From positions 41,193 through 105,192 of IMG/VR virus record IMGVR_UViG_3300035034_001226: a DNA stretch of 64,000 nucleotides; one strand, written 5' to 3'. The notes below the pieces were generated by a model that searched no databases, was not told the origin of the DNA, and saw only the letters and a program-made list of their open reading frames with translations. A program made the translations under genes and the position numbers. This DNA comes from a virus. Positions 63,226 through 64,000 of this stretch are shown here, one piece after another; the stretch's first letter is position 1; each line of letters opens with the position of its first letter.

Positions 63226-63227
63226 GA

Positions 63228-63443
63228 TTAATCCTTTATTTTCATCCACCTTACCATAGATGGTTCGCCAACTCCACTAAAATCTGGACGTAATAGTTTA
63301 TTATTACCATAATCAGTGTCAATTTCACATATCAATCTTTCCTTATGGCCATGACCCATACCCTGATCTAAATAGAATTCAACTAAATACTCACCCTTTT
63401 CAGTTGGAAATTCTGTACCGTCAACCCATTCTGTTCTTTTCAT
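63228..63443 (-). CDS. Small alpha/beta protein, 71 aa
   Basis: TEWVDGTEFPTEKGEYLVEF and VRWMKIKD resemble the small 'WxxG..YLV' phage proteins that often regulate or bind others. ATGA overlap with the upstream gene. Function unknown. Confidence 0.6.
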   Translation of the reverse strand: MKRTEWVDGTEFPTEKGEYLVEFYLDQGMGHGHKERLICEIDTDYGNNKLLRPDFSGVGEPSMVRWMKIKD

Positions 63444-63967
63444 CGATTACCTCCATTTATCATGTGTCCACAATGTGGACAATTTTCAATCCAATCTAAA
63501 CGTGAATATGAATTTCCACACTGTGGACAAGCTGCAATGTTTTGTTCTCCATGCCCATGATTATTTGGTTGATATGTTGTATTATTCAAGACAGGAATTT
63601 TATTGTTGTCATTTTCTTCTGATATGCACTTTACACCTGCTCTGAACCCCTCATCAAAAGACTCGAAATGGTCATAATTACATTCGAGTCTTTCGTTTCT
63701 TTCGGTTAACTCATCTACCTCACGCTTTAGTTTCTTAATTTCAATTTCCTGTCTAAGAACAATCGCATTTTGATTGTTAGCCCTATGCCGTTCCCATAAT
63801 ATTAGGTTTACATAGTTGCAAATTTCACATGACCTATCAGGGTGATGTATACTGTGACTTGCACATCGATAGCTATATTGAATTAGTTCTGATGGTGTGT
63901 GTGGTACGGTTTGTAAATCATATGGCCATTCTTGAATTATGTGAAAACATGTCAGCATTCCACTCAT
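63440..63967 (-). CDS. Coiled-coil zinc-ribbon protein, 175 aa
   Basis: N-terminal SYRCASHSIHHPDRSCEICN may hold a metal; then a coiled coil (EIKKLKREVDELTERNERLE); C-terminal zinc ribbon CPQCGNSYSRL, NCPHCGHMI. Not recognised. Confidence 0.6.
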   Translation of the reverse strand: MSGMLTCFHIIQEWPYDLQTVPHTPSELIQYSYRCASHSIHHPDRSCEICNYVNLILWERHRANNQNAIVLRQEIEIKKLKREVDELTERNERLECNYDHFESFDEGFRAGVKCISEENDNNKIPVLNNTTYQPNNHGHGEQNIAACPQCGNSYSRLDWIENCPHCGHMINGGNR

Positions 63968-64000
63968 TATTTGTTATCCTCATCATTTATCACTTCAATA
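63967..64000 (-). CDS. C-terminal end of a gene cut by the window edge
   Basis: The last ten codons (IEVINDEDNK, TAA) overlap the next ATG as TAATG. Too short to identify. Confidence 0.4.
   Translation of the reverse strand, partial: IEVINDEDNK

Noticed and set aside
1-64000. Full stop-codon reassignment (TAG or TGA as sense)
   Set aside because: Many good genes end in TGA or TAG; at most partial readthrough is compatible with the sequence.
1-64000. rRNA genes or insertion sequences
   Set aside because: No rRNA-like sequence, transposase or terminal inverted repeats were seen; mobile candidates are limited to HNH-type genes.

Overview
This 64-kb window is an AT-rich segment of a large tailed-phage genome, T4-like in its virion and late-gene machinery. 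The evidence is a portal protein (gp20-like), a prohead protease (gp21-like), a baseplate set that includes a gp53-like wedge, a gp55-like late sigma factor, gp47/gp46-like recombination nucleases, and TATAAATA-type late promoters ahead of structural genes. Many genes also have textbook sigma-70 promoters (TTGACA-N16/17-TATAAT, often with an extended TGn), so the host is a bacterium with a standard housekeeping sigma. The genome size, tRNA load and accessory content suggest a jumbo phage. I could not identify the host.

Layout. 1-22 kb is an accessory region, almost all on the minus strand. It holds sulfotransferases, two RNA ligases, guanylate kinase, a vWA protein, Nudix, GroES-like, metallopeptidases, a 2H phosphoesterase, an interrupted peptidyl-tRNA hydrolase 2, a CCA-adding enzyme, two NADAR proteins, a WGR-DNA ligase, a terminase-like pseudoenzyme and YqeY. 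22-47 kb is a tRNA archipelago: about forty tRNA genes plus several degenerate or interrupted ones, interleaved one by one with small genes. It also holds several GC-richer structured non-coding regions, one about 0.9 kb long with its own promoter, and a WGR-PARP, a glycan-modification cluster, a LemA-TPM pair, AAA ATPase, metallophosphoesterase, deformylase and MazG. 47-56 kb holds virion genes on the minus strand. 56-60 kb holds gp55-gp47-gp46 on the plus strand. 60-64 kb holds a secreted cysteine peptidase, an Fe-S XPD/DinG-like helicase and small genes.

How the genes may work together. The tRNAs, CCA-adding enzyme, RNA ligases and candidate 2',3'-cyclic phosphodiesterase fit translation takeover and tRNA repair. 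Two initiator-like tRNAs plus deformylase fit translation initiation. PARP, two NADAR proteins, Nudix, a SLOG protein and a possible ADP-ribosyltransferase-like protein suggest NAD/ADP-ribose manipulation. WGR domains on both the PARP and the DNA ligase point to nick sensing. Sulfotransferases, a pyruvyltransferase, a glycosyltransferase and a methyltransferase suggest glycan decoration.

Most unusual observations: the ~0.9-kb structured RNA; a two-copy ~150-nt RNA family; a tRNA whose D-loop is interrupted by 218 nt; a CUA-anticodon (amber) tRNA together with genes carrying single in-frame TAG codons and TAG stops backed by a second stop; a set of genes whose promoter -10 box lies exactly 6-7 nt before the start codon, implying leaderless mRNAs; and a terminase-like ATPase that has lost its catalytic glutamate. 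All calls come from reading the sequence; no database or folding program was run.
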